Part shown: positions 9,937-18,228 of the stretch, piece after piece
Numbering within the stretch: the stretch's first letter is position 1
Layout: each line of letters begins with the position of its first letter
Origin: Streptomyces gelaticus
GTDB taxonomy: Bacteria; Actinomycetota; Actinomycetes; Streptomycetales; Streptomycetaceae
Assembly (NCBI RefSeq): GCF_014649535.1
Contig: NZ_BMTF01000011.1
Coordinates: 1-64,000 of the forward strand
Direction: 5' to 3'
Length of the DNA: 64,000 bases
The notes under the pieces: model-generated
The model's database searches: none
Told to the model about the DNA's origin: nothing
What the model saw: the letters and a program-made list of their open reading frames with translations, nothing else
Translations under genes and position numbers: made by a program

Positions 9937-12900
9937 TGTCCGCCGCCACCCGCACCGCCCTGGCCTTCACCGCCGTCACCCCGGTCGGCGGCCTGCTCCC
10001 CTCCGACATGCTGCTGCGCATCTCGGAGGCCCGGAACCTGCCGGGCACCAAGCCCGCCGACTACGGCCTGCCCGCCTCGGTGCCCGTACGCAACGAGGCC
10101 GAGCGCGCCTGGGAGTACCTCAAGCCTCTCTGGCGCGACCTGCGCGCCGCGCTTCCCTCGGACCCGGCGACCGGCGCACCCGCCGCCGACCCGACGGGCC
10201 GCGCGGGCACCGACTGGCTCGCCCAGCTCTTCCGTAAGCTGGACTTCGGCGCACTGACGGAGGTCGGCGCGGCGGGGATTGGGGCGGACTCCGACCCGGA
10301 GAAACGCTTCCCGGTCTCCCACCGCCACGGCCCGGCCCTCATCCACCAGGTCCCGTGGAACGTGAAGCTCGACAAGCCCTTGGTGAAGGGCCAGATCCCG
10401 CCCCAATCGATGGTGCAGGACTGTCTCAACCGCACTGAGGCCCACCTGTGGGCGATCGTCACCAACGGCCGTCAGCTGCGCCTGCTGCGCGACTCGTCGT
10501 CCTTCTCCACGGCCGCATACGTCGACTTCGACCTGGAAGCGCTCTTCGACGGTGAGCTGTTCAGCGAATTCGTGCTGCTGTACAGCCTGCTGCACGCGTC
10601 GCGGTTCGCGGTGGCGGAGGGAACGGCGGCATCGGGGTGCTGGCTGGAGAAGTGGCGCGCCGAGGCCGTCACCTCCGGCACCCGCGCCCTGGACCAGCTC
10701 CGCCTGGGTGTGCAGAACGCCCTGACCGTCCTCGGCACCGGCTTCCTGCGCCACCCGGACAACGGCACGCTGCGGGAGAACACCGACCCGAAGGCCCTCC
10801 GGGACGCCCTGCTGCGCCTGGTCTACCGGCTGCTGTTCGTCTTCGTCGCCGAGGACCGCAACGCCCTGCTCGACGGGAGGCCCGACGATCCTCGGCGCGA
10901 GGCATACGAGCGGTACTTCTCCTCCGCCCGGCTGCGCGAGCGCGCCCGCCGCCGCCAGGGCACGGCCCACGGTGATCAGTACGAGGCCCTGCGCATCGTC
11001 CTCGAAGCCCTCGGCAAGGAAGGTGGCCGCCCCGAGCTGGCCCTGCCCGGCCTCGGCGGCCTGTTCTCCCACACCGAGACCGACACGCCGCTCGACGGCC
11101 TGAAGCTGTCCAACGAGTCGCTGCTCTCCGCCGTCCGCCACCTCGCCCAGGTCCGCGACCCCGGCGCCCGCCGCTGGCGGCCCGTCGACTACCGCCACCT
11201 GGACGCGGAGGAGCTCGGCTCGGTCTACGAGTCCCTGCTTGAGCTGGAACCGAAGCACTCCGCGGCGGACCGCTCCTTCGAGTTGGTGGAGGTGGCGGGC
11301 AACAGCCGTAAGACGACCGGCAGTTACTACACCCCGTCCTCGCTCATCGAGTGCCTGCTCGACACGACGCTCGACCCGGTGCTGGACGACGCCGTCAAGC
11401 GGGGCGAGCAGCGGGCCACTGCCGCCGGCCGCCCCGACCCGGCCGACGACATCGTCGCCGAGCTGCTGTCCCTGACGGTCTGCGACCCGGCATGCGGCTC
11501 CGGCCACTTCCTCGTCGCGTCGGCACGGCGTATCGCCAAGCGGGTGGCCTCGGTGCGCGAGCACAACCCGGAGCCGACGGACGACGCCGTGCGCCACGCC
11601 CTGCGCGAGGTCGTCGCCCGCTGCATCTATGGCGTCGACCTCAACCCGATGGCCGTGGAACTGGCCAAGGTCTCCCTGTGGCTGGAGGCCATGGAACCGG
11701 GCAAGGCGCTCGGCTTCCTCGACGCCCACGTCAAGCACGGCAACGGCCTCATCGGCGCGACGCCGAAGCTGCTGGCGGACGGCGTCCCCGACGACGCCTT
11801 CAAGCCGATCGAGGGCGACGACAAGAAGCACGCCTCCGGCCTCGTCAAGCGCAACAAGGCCCAGCGCGGCGGCCAGGACGAACTCCTCTTCGACACGGAG
11901 CCCCTGCCCGGCAACGAGCGGTACGCCGTCGAGCTCTCCCGGATCACCACCGCCCCCGCCGATTCGCTGGAGGACGTGCACGCCCAGGAGGCCGCGTATC
12001 GGGTGTACGTGGAGTCGTCGGCGTACGTCCAGGACCTCCACGCCGCCGACGCCTGGTGCGCGGCGTTCGTCTGGCCCAAGCACGCGGGCGCGCCGGAGGC
12101 CCCGACCGACCAGGTGTTCCGGGCGCTGCGGGGCCGCGACCAGTCCTCGGTGTCGGACGCGACGCATGAGCAGATCCTGGAGCTGCGGGACCAGTACCGG
12201 TTCTTCCACTGGCACCTGGAGTTTCCGGAGGTGTTCGCCGTCCCGGAGTCGGGTGTTGGCGTCCAGGGCGGAACGGGGTGGGCCGGCGGGTTCGACGCGG
12301 TTGTGGGGAACCCGCCGTGGGAGCGCGTGAAGCTCCAGGAGCAGGAGTTCTTCGCCCAGCGTGACCCACGCATCGCCGAGGCCAAGAACGCCGCCGCCCG
12401 CAAGCGCCTGATCGCCGAACTGCGCGACGACCGCGACGGCGCGCACTTGTACGCCGAGTTCGAGGCCGCCAAGCGGCGCGCGGAGGGCGAAAGCCACTTC
12501 CTGCGCGTCAGCGCCCGCTTCCCGCTGACGGGGCGCGGTGACATCAACACGTACGCCGTGTTCACGGAGACGGACCGGGCGCTGACGGGGCCACGCGGGC
12601 GGACGGGCGTGATTGTGCCGACGGGGATCGCTACGGACGCAACGACGCAATTCTTCTTCAAGGACATCGTCACGAAGGGCCAGCTCGCCGCCGTCTACGA
12701 CTTCGAGAACGAGGACAAGGTCTTCCCCGAGGTCCACAACCAGCTGCGGTTCTGCCTGTTCTTGCTGCGCGGCTCAGGCAACCTTGATGAACCGATTCGG
12801 ATGGTGTTCAAGGTACGGCAGCCCGAGCAGATCACCGATCGGAGCTACCTGCTGGCAGCTGAGGACATCCTGGCCATGAACCCGAACACCGGAACCTGCC

Positions 12901-14057
12901 CTGTGTTCAGCCACAAGCGGGACGCAGACATCACTCTGGGGATCTACCGCCGGATTCCGGTCCTGATCAACGAGACCAAAAAGGCTGGCGGAAACCCCTG
13001 GGACATCTCCTTCATGACCATGTTCCACATGTCGAATGATTCCCACCTGTTCCGTCCCTCCGCCCAGGACAACGAGACCTTCGACGACCTCCTCAAGACC
13101 GGTTGGAACCTTGACGGCAATGTGCTCGTGCGCGACGAGGAGCGCCTGCTCCCGCTGTACGAGGCGAAAATGCTGCACCATTACGACCACCGCTTCTCCA
13201 CGTACGAGAACGCCACGGAGAAGCAGCTCAACAAGGGCACCCTCCCGCGCTTCACCATAGAACAGCACCAGGTCGCCGCCGCCGTACCATTGCCTCGCTA
13301 CTGGGTGCCAGAGCAGGATGTTCCGACCGGGGAAGTCGACAAGAGCGGAAAGCCCACCATGGAGTCGGGTGTCCGCAGCCGCCTGGCCGCCAAGGGATGG
13401 GACCGAGAGTGGCTCTTCGGCTGGCGTGACATCTGCCGAGCGAGCGATGAGCGCACGCTGATCGCGGCGGCCGCTCCGGCCCACGGCTTCGGCCACCCCT
13501 ACCCCTTGGCTTTCCCTACCTCTCCAGACCGGGCCCCTCTGCTGTCCGCTGTCTGGTCGTCCATGGTCTGCGACTACTCCGTCCGCCAGAAGATCGGCGG
13601 CACACACCTCACCTACGGGTACATCCAGCAGGCGCCCGTCCCCACCCCCGACCAGCTCGCGCCCCACACAGAGTTCATCACCCCCCGCCTCCTCGAACTC
13701 ACCTACACCGCAACCGACATGGCCTCCTTCGCCCGCGACCTAGGCGACACCGGCGCCCCCTTCCGCTGGGACACCGACCGTCGCGCCGTCATCCGTGCCG
13801 AGCTGGACGCTCTCTTCTTCCACCTCTACGGCATCACCCGTGAGGACACCGCGTACATCCTGGACACCTTCAACGTCACCCGCGACAACGACATCAAGGC
13901 GCACGGCGAGTACCGCACCAAGAACCTGATCCTCGCCGAGTACGACCGCATGGCCGCCGCAGGCCTCACCCTGGAAACCCCGCTCACCGAGGGCGAGTCC
14001 GGCACCTACCGCTCCACCCTCACCCCGCCCCCCGGCCACGGCCCCCGCCACACCTGA
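9936..14057 (+). CDS. Eco57I/PglX-type adenine-specific DNA methyltransferase (DrmMI-like)
   Basis: This 1373-aa protein is a large N6-adenine methylase. The SAM-binding motif I reads CDPACGSGHF near residue 516, a conserved GVDLNPMAVELAK follows, and the catalytic motif IV is NPPW near 791. These are typical of Eco57I, BREX PglX and DISARM DrmMI enzymes. The N-terminal 450 residues form the usual helical extension ending in TGSYYTPSSL. The C-terminal third should carry target recognition. I see no obvious nuclease motif in it, so it probably marks host DNA while the two helicase genes upstream restrict. The ATG overlaps the DrmD-like stop by one base. Parts of the C-terminal half are slightly less GC-rich than the surroundings, which is common in recombining recognition domains. 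Confidence 0.85.
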   Translation: MSAATRTALAFTAVTPVGGLLPSDMLLRISEARNLPGTKPADYGLPASVPVRNEAERAWEYLKPLWRDLRAALPSDPATGAPAADPTGRAGTDWLAQLFRKLDFGALTEVGAAGIGADSDPEKRFPVSHRHGPALIHQVPWNVKLDKPLVKGQIPPQSMVQDCLNRTEAHLWAIVTNGRQLRLLRDSSSFSTAAYVDFDLEALFDGELFSEFVLLYSLLHASRFAVAEGTAASGCWLEKWRAEAVTSGTRALDQLRLGVQNALTVLGTGFLRHPDNGTLRENTDPKALRDALLRLVYRLLFVFVAEDRNALLDGRPDDPRREAYERYFSSARLRERARRRQGTAHGDQYEALRIVLEALGKEGGRPELALPGLGGLFSHTETDTPLDGLKLSNESLLSAVRHLAQVRDPGARRWRPVDYRHLDAEELGSVYESLLELEPKHSAADRSFELVEVAGNSRKTTGSYYTPSSLIECLLDTTLDPVLDDAVKRGEQRATAAGRPDPADDIVAELLSLTVCDPACGSGHFLVASARRIAKRVASVREHNPEPTDDAVRHALREVVARCIYGVDLNPMAVELAKVSLWLEAMEPGKALGFLDAHVKHGNGLIGATPKLLADGVPDDAFKPIEGDDKKHASGLVKRNKAQRGGQDELLFDTEPLPGNERYAVELSRITTAPADSLEDVHAQEAAYRVYVESSAYVQDLHAADAWCAAFVWPKHAGAPEAPTDQVFRALRGRDQSSVSDATHEQILELRDQYRFFHWHLEFPEVFAVPESGVGVQGGTGWAGGFDAVVGNPPWERVKLQEQEFFAQRDPRIAEAKNAAARKRLIAELRDDRDGAHLYAEFEAAKRRAEGESHFLRVSARFPLTGRGDINTYAVFTETDRALTGPRGRTGVIVPTGIATDATTQFFFKDIVTKGQLAAVYDFENEDKVFPEVHNQLRFCLFLLRGSGNLDEPIRMVFKVRQPEQITDRSYLLAAEDILAMNPNTGTCPVFSHKRDADITLGIYRRIPVLINETKKAGGNPWDISFMTMFHMSNDSHLFRPSAQDNETFDDLLKTGWNLDGNVLVRDEERLLPLYEAKMLHHYDHRFSTYENATEKQLNKGTLPRFTIEQHQVAAAVPLPRYWVPEQDVPTGEVDKSGKPTMESGVRSRLAAKGWDREWLFGWRDICRASDERTLIAAAAPAHGFGHPYPLAFPTSPDRAPLLSAVWSSMVCDYSVRQKIGGTHLTYGYIQQAPVPTPDQLAPHTEFITPRLLELTYTATDMASFARDLGDTGAPFRWDTDRRAVIRAELDALFFHLYGITREDTAYILDTFNVTRDNDIKAHGEYRTKNLILAEYDRMAAAGLTLETPLTEGESGTYRSTLTPPPGHGPRHT

Positions 14058-14082
14058 TCACGCCCAAGGAGCCGAGCACCCC

Positions 14083-14667
14083 GTGGTACGCCGAAGCCAG
14101 ACCAGTAACCCGCGCACGTCCGTCGTCCTGACGTCGGGCGCGGGCTGGGGGACGCGTGCTGCCGGGCAGCGCCGGAGCAGCGGGGCGGAGTCCCCGATAC
14201 CTCGGCGGCAGGCGAGGAAGGTCAAGGCATTGCAGCAGTGCCTCGATGTGATTCGTACGGCGATCAACGCCAAGCGTTGGGCCCTGGCGCGTTACGAGCT
14301 CGACCGGGCCAGGGTTCTCGTCAACGCCCTGCCTGCCGACCAGACCGTTCAGGAGCGCGAGCAACTGGCGTTGCTACGGAAGAAGTTCAAGGCGCGCGAT
14401 ACGACGGCTGCCAAAAAAGCCGCGAAGAAGAAGGCGGACACAAAACCCGCCCCGCAGAAGGCCACGCCCAAGAAGGCTGCGACCAAAAAAGCGGCACCCA
14501 AAAAGGCGGCGCCGAGGCCGGAACCCGACCTCGGCGACCGCTTCATCAACCGTGCCGCGCTCGGTTACACCTCCGAGGCGCCCGACACGAACCTCACGAA
14601 GGGCCCCCACCCCGCACGCCCCACGGCGAAGGCCGGGCGTGCCAGGTCCTTGGAGTCCCGTACGTGA
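14083..14667 (+). CDS. Lysine/alanine-rich, histone-H1-like protein at end of defence operon
   Basis: This 194-aa protein starts at GTG 14083 with AAGGAG 11 bp upstream, 26 bp after the methylase stop. Residues about 45-105 look helical (ALQQCLDVIRTAINAKRW). Residues about 105-148 are an Ala/Lys/Pro tract of repeated KKAA units like actinobacterial HupS/H1 tails, suggesting nucleic-acid or nucleoid binding. The tail DLGDRFINRAALGY looks conserved. Runs of A5-A6 in the lysine tract are unusual for this genome. It sits last in the operon, but membership is inferred from spacing alone. Its 3' 103 bp are antisense to the DUF397 gene. Function unknown. Confidence 0.65.
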   Translation: MVRRSQTSNPRTSVVLTSGAGWGTRAAGQRRSSGAESPIPRRQARKVKALQQCLDVIRTAINAKRWALARYELDRARVLVNALPADQTVQEREQLALLRKKFKARDTTAAKKAAKKKADTKPAPQKATPKKAATKKAAPKKAAPRPEPDLGDRFINRAALGYTSEAPDTNLTKGPHPARPTAKAGRARSLESRT

Positions 14668-14765
14668 ACAGCGTCCTCAGCGACCGCGATCTCCACGCAG
14701 TCGTCACCCTGGGTGCCGCTGTAGCTGGACTTGAACCAGGCGAGTTCCGTCGTACCGCTACTCAT
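14565..14765 (-). CDS. DUF397 domain protein
   Basis: A 66-aa protein with the DUF397 pattern: WFKSSYSG near residue 10, then DDCVEIA and VHVRDSKD. These proteins accompany Scr1/WhiJ-type HTH regulators in Streptomyces and are thought to modulate them. Its ATG overlaps the stop of the HTH gene upstream (ATGA), so they form one transcript. The 3' half overlaps the convergent lysine-rich gene by 103 bp. Confidence 0.88.
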   Translation of the reverse strand: MSSGTTELAWFKSSYSGTQGDDCVEIAVAEDAVHVRDSKDLARPAFAVGRAGWGPFVRFVSGASEV

Positions 14766-15643
14766 AGCTCTCCTCGCAGTCGCTCCAACAGGTCCCGGGA
14801 TTCCTTGGGATTCAGGGCCTGCGAGCGCAGTGTTTCATAGCGACGGCAGAGCAGACTCATCTCTTTCGGGTCGGAGATCAGCCGTCCGTTCTGCTGCCCT
14901 TCCGAGTAGCCGATCCGACGTCCCTCCTTGGTCTCCAGAATCCGCACGGGTCCGTCCAGGCACCCGTGGAACTCCAGCTCCAGCGGCACCACCTGGAGCG
15001 TCACGTTGCGCGGGGCAGTGACTTCAAGGACGTGGTCCAGCATGCTCGCGTGCACCTCCGCCCCACCCAACCTGCGCCGGAACACGTGCTCCTCCACGAT
15101 GAAGCTGAACGGCATGGTCGGCCGTTCCCGCACCATCCTCTGCCGCTCCAGCCGCGCGCTGAGTTGGTCCTCGATCTTCTCGTCGGTCAGCAGCGGGATG
15201 CTGTTGTCGAACACCGCCCGCGCATACGCCTCCGACTGCAACAGCCCCGGCACCAGCCGGCACTCGTACGTGCACAGGCTCACCGCCTTCCGCTCCAGCC
15301 GGGCCCATCGCCGGAACCACGCCGCAAGGCCGACCTCGCCGCGGCTGAGGTGCTGAGCGGCCTTCCGTAAGGCCCCGGTGTTGCCGAGCGCCCCCTCCGC
15401 GCGCTCGACGAACTCCTCGTCCGGCATGCGACGGCCCAGCTCGACGGACTCCACGGTGTGTTTGGAGTACTGGACGAGGTCGCCGAGCTCCGCCCGGCTG
15501 AGTCCCGCGTGTTCGCGCAGGGCCTGGACGACCGCGCCGAACGTACGCAGACTGTCCGACGGGTGGGGTTCCCGCTCCCCTTCCCCCGCCTGGGCCGTCC
15601 CGGCTTCGGCAGCCCCGGCCGCCTCCCCTTCGACGTTGTCCAT
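14762..15643 (-). CDS. Scr1/WhiJ-type helix-turn-helix regulator
   Basis: This 293-aa protein has an N-terminal XRE-type HTH (AGLSRAELGDLVQYSKHT, about residues 50-67, then VESVELG), followed by the long C-terminal domain common in Streptomyces (LCTYECRLVPGLLQSEAYAR, then RQRMV and FIVEEHVFRR). ATG 15643 was chosen over upstream frame extension because GAGAGGAG lies just before it. It is paired with DUF397 downstream and an anti-sigma-type ATPase upstream on the other strand, the familiar three-part regulatory cassette. Such cassettes tune development and secondary metabolism. Any control over the flanking defence operons is conjecture. Confidence 0.88.
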   Translation of the reverse strand: MDNVEGEAAGAAEAGTAQAGEGEREPHPSDSLRTFGAVVQALREHAGLSRAELGDLVQYSKHTVESVELGRRMPDEEFVERAEGALGNTGALRKAAQHLSRGEVGLAAWFRRWARLERKAVSLCTYECRLVPGLLQSEAYARAVFDNSIPLLTDEKIEDQLSARLERQRMVRERPTMPFSFIVEEHVFRRRLGGAEVHASMLDHVLEVTAPRNVTLQVVPLELEFHGCLDGPVRILETKEGRRIGYSEGQQNGRLISDPKEMSLLCRRYETLRSQALNPKESRDLLERLRGEL

Positions 15644-15816
15644 CCGCCGCTCCTCTCTTCGCACCCGCACCCGCGGCAGCTCCTCGCCGCCGTCACGTTC
15701 ACCACCCAGCGTGACAGCCGACCCCGCGTACCACCTACCGAATGTGCCCGTACGCTGACTCCGCGTACGTGGTGCGGCGCTCGCATCCGGCCATATCCGG
15801 CCGCCACGATGACGCC

Positions 15817-16278
15817 ATGAACCAACCCCTTCCCCAACTGGCCGTTTCGCAGCACGTCTTCACCCAGCTGCTGTCGTCCACGCGGCGCGGCGCCCGGCTC
15901 GCCCGGCTTCTCGGCGTGACCCAACTGCGGTCCTGGGGCGCCCCGCAGGACCTCACGGAGCGTGCCGAAATCGTGGTCGCGGAACTTGCCGCCAACGCCG
16001 TCCTCCATGGCTGCGTGCCTGGCCGGAGTTTCCGGCTGACGCTCACGTTCGACGCTTCGCCCGGCCGCCTTCGCGTCGACGTCACCGACGCCCGCGGCGA
16101 GCGACTGCCCCGCTTTCCCCACGAGTTCCCGCATGAGGACGCCGCGTCCGGCGCGCTTCACACCGGTGGCCGCGGCCTCGCGCTCGTTGCCGCGCTCTCC
16201 GACCGCTGGGAGACGGTCCCCCATCCGCCCAGCGGCAAGACCGTCCGGGTCGAACTGACCTCCGTGAGCCGTGGATGA
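15817..16278 (+). CDS. Anti-sigma-factor-type ATP-binding protein (RsbW/SpoIIAB-like fold)
   Basis: A 153-aa HATPase_c protein. The N-box reads AEIVVAELAANAVLHG (about residues 48-63), followed by VDVTDARGERLP (about 90-101) and the G2-like TGGRGLALVAAL (about 117-128). Such small ATPases in Streptomyces usually partner HTH/DUF397 genes. It is divergent from the HTH gene with 173 bp between starts, probably sharing control DNA. The start is uncertain: ATG 15817 begins at MNQPL, but no strong Shine-Dalgarno precedes it, and an in-frame ATG at 15742 is possible. Confidence 0.8.
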   Translation: MNQPLPQLAVSQHVFTQLLSSTRRGARLARLLGVTQLRSWGAPQDLTERAEIVVAELAANAVLHGCVPGRSFRLTLTFDASPGRLRVDVTDARGERLPRFPHEFPHEDAASGALHTGGRGLALVAALSDRWETVPHPPSGKTVRVELTSVSRG

Positions 16279-16344
16279 GCCCACTGGCAGGACTCCGTCC
16301 GGAAACCGCCCCTGCCCGGTCACGTGTGACACCGAAACAATCGA

Positions 16345-16376
16345 TTGACAGTGTCAACAGGTAGGCTGGGCGATAT
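16345..16376 (+). promoter_or_regulatory. Candidate promoter/operator of the mcrBC-like operon
   Basis: TTGACA (16345-16350) sits in a 13-bp dyad, TTGACAGTGTCAA. Weak -10 candidates follow: TAGGCT at 16362 (spacing too short) or CGATAT at 16371 (20 bp). The string TTGACAGTG is shared with the promoter region at 23423, so the same regulator may act at both. Confidence 0.35.
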
Positions 16377-16410
16377 TCACGCAGACCTCACCCCGCACGG
16401 AAGGTCACCC

Positions 16411-18228
16411 ATGTCACAGCCCGACCGTCTCCCCGGCGCGCCCGACTTCCGGATCAAGCTCCCCAAGGACGGTGGAGAGGCACACGGGCATCTGCTCACC
16501 GAGTTCGGCGGGCACGGCACGAACCAGTTCCTCCTGCACGAGGGTTCGTTCGTGGCGGCGGAGACATCGCCCAGTCTCCACGCCCACAGACGTCTGATCC
16601 GTGAGGAGCTGCGGGCGCGCGGCGCGCTGGTCGACGTTCCGGTAGACCCCGACCAGCCCGGGACGCTGCCGCGTTGGGTGGCCACGCGTGACATCCTGTG
16701 CAACTCCTCCTCCGCTGCCGCCGCGTTGGTGTACGGCTACCACGCTTCCGGGCCGGAGTCCTGGCGGACCGCCGAGGGCCACCCGCTCGCCGACTACCTG
16801 TCCACCGCCTGGCGCCCTCCGCGCAAGGCATGGCTGGTGCGCGGCAACAACGTCTCGGGACACAACCTGGTGCGGCAGCTGTGGCTGAAGGAAGGGATCG
16901 TCTCGCTCGCCGGTGCGCATCTGCCGCCCCTGGAGGAGACCGATCCGACCAAGAGCGCGCTTCGCCGCTTCGTCGAGGACGGGTACGAGGGGGCGGCCTC
17001 GTACAACCAGAAGCGCGGTCTCGTCGACGAGTTGCACGGCTTCCTGACGCAGATGCGCGTCGGCGACACGGTGGTCACCATAGGCGACGGCCGGCTTCAT
17101 CTCGGACGGATCACCGGGGAGGCCGTGCAGAGCGGCTCTCCCGGTGGGCTGTCCAACTTGCGGCGGTCGGTCGCCTGGGAGCCCGACGGCCACCCGTACG
17201 AGGAACTGCCGGAAGAATTGCAGCAGAAGCTGTCCGTGCAGCATGACGTCGTCGACCTGACCGGTGTCCTGGAAGCGCTGGACGGGCTCGCCGCGCCAGC
17301 CGGCCCGGCCGCGCCCACCGACCCCGCCCTGCCACCCGTCGCCGAGCGGCCCGCGCCCCGGGAGCTGTCCTTGCCGGACGTGACCGATGCCCTCACCTCC
17401 GACCTCCTCGTCCACGAGAAGGAATGGCTCGATGATGTGCGTGAACTGCTCGTGGACGAGAGGCAGTTGGTCTTCTACGGTCCGCCCGGCACGGGCAAGA
17501 CCTATCTGGCGATGAAGCTGGCCGAGCACTTCGGCGGCGGTCCCGAGCAGGTCAAGATCGTGCAGTTCCACCCGTCGTACGCCTACGAGGACTTCTTCGA
17601 GGGGTTCCGGCCCGTGGAGGACGACGAGACACAGGAGGTCGCCTTCCGGCTGACGGCGGGGCCGCTGCGGGAACTCGCCGATCTCGCCTCCCGCGAGGGC
17701 AACCGGCACGTACCGCACTTCCTGATCATCGACGAGATCAACCGGGCCAATCTCGCGAAGGTCTTCGGTGAGCTGTACTTTCTGCTGGAGTACCGGACGC
17801 GTTCCGTCCGTCTCACCTACTCCGGAGACGATTTCGCACTGCCTCCCAACCTGTTCGTGATCGGCACCATGAACACCGCCGACCGGTCGATCGCGTTGGT
17901 GGACGCGGCGATGCGGCGCCGTTTCGCGTTCGTGGAGCTTTCCCCCCGTACCGAGCCGACCGCCGGGCTGCTCGCGCGGTGGCTGGAGAGCGAGGGCAGG
18001 GACGGGGAACCCGCTCGTCTTCTCGACGCTCTCAACGCCCGTATAGACGACCCGGACTTCGCCATCGGGCCCTCCTACTTGATGAAGCCGGGCGTGTACC
18101 GCGAGGGCGGTCTCGACCGCACCTGGCGCACGAAGATCCTCCCGCTGCTGGAGGAGCATCACTACGGCGAAGGGCTCGACGTCGCCGCCCGCTACGGACT
18201 CGACTCGCTGCGCGAGCAGCACCCGTGA
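16411..18228 (+). CDS. McrB-like AAA motor with RAMA (DUF4357) and EVE-like reader domains
   Basis: This 605-aa protein is the motor/reader half of a type IV restriction system. Residues about 35-130 resemble the DUF4357/RAMA module (IREELRARGAL, then NSSSAAAALVYGYHASG). Residues about 133-265 resemble an EVE/YTH-like PUA fold (AWLVRGNN, IVSLAG, GDTVVTIGDG). The AAA domain has Walker A GPPGTGKTY near 357, Walker B FLIIDEINRAN near 437, and NTADRSIALVDAAMRRRF near 490-505, typical of McrB GTPases. ATG 16411 follows GGAAGG. The stop overlaps the McrC GTG start (GTGA). Two successive reader domains suggest recognition of modified bases. The domain assignments are by eye: RAMA is fairly clear, EVE less so. 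Confidence 0.85.
   Translation: MSQPDRLPGAPDFRIKLPKDGGEAHGHLLTEFGGHGTNQFLLHEGSFVAAETSPSLHAHRRLIREELRARGALVDVPVDPDQPGTLPRWVATRDILCNSSSAAAALVYGYHASGPESWRTAEGHPLADYLSTAWRPPRKAWLVRGNNVSGHNLVRQLWLKEGIVSLAGAHLPPLEETDPTKSALRRFVEDGYEGAASYNQKRGLVDELHGFLTQMRVGDTVVTIGDGRLHLGRITGEAVQSGSPGGLSNLRRSVAWEPDGHPYEELPEELQQKLSVQHDVVDLTGVLEALDGLAAPAGPAAPTDPALPPVAERPAPRELSLPDVTDALTSDLLVHEKEWLDDVRELLVDERQLVFYGPPGTGKTYLAMKLAEHFGGGPEQVKIVQFHPSYAYEDFFEGFRPVEDDETQEVAFRLTAGPLRELADLASREGNRHVPHFLIIDEINRANLAKVFGELYFLLEYRTRSVRLTYSGDDFALPPNLFVIGTMNTADRSIALVDAAMRRRFAFVELSPRTEPTAGLLARWLESEGRDGEPARLLDALNARIDDPDFAIGPSYLMKPGVYREGGLDRTWRTKILPLLEEHHYGEGLDVAARYGLDSLREQHP

Noticed and set aside
14400..14520. A5/A6 runs in the lysine-rich gene as programmed frameshift sites
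   Set aside because: The zero frame continues with a conserved-looking C-terminus and no alternative frame is extended or stimulated by a clear structure.
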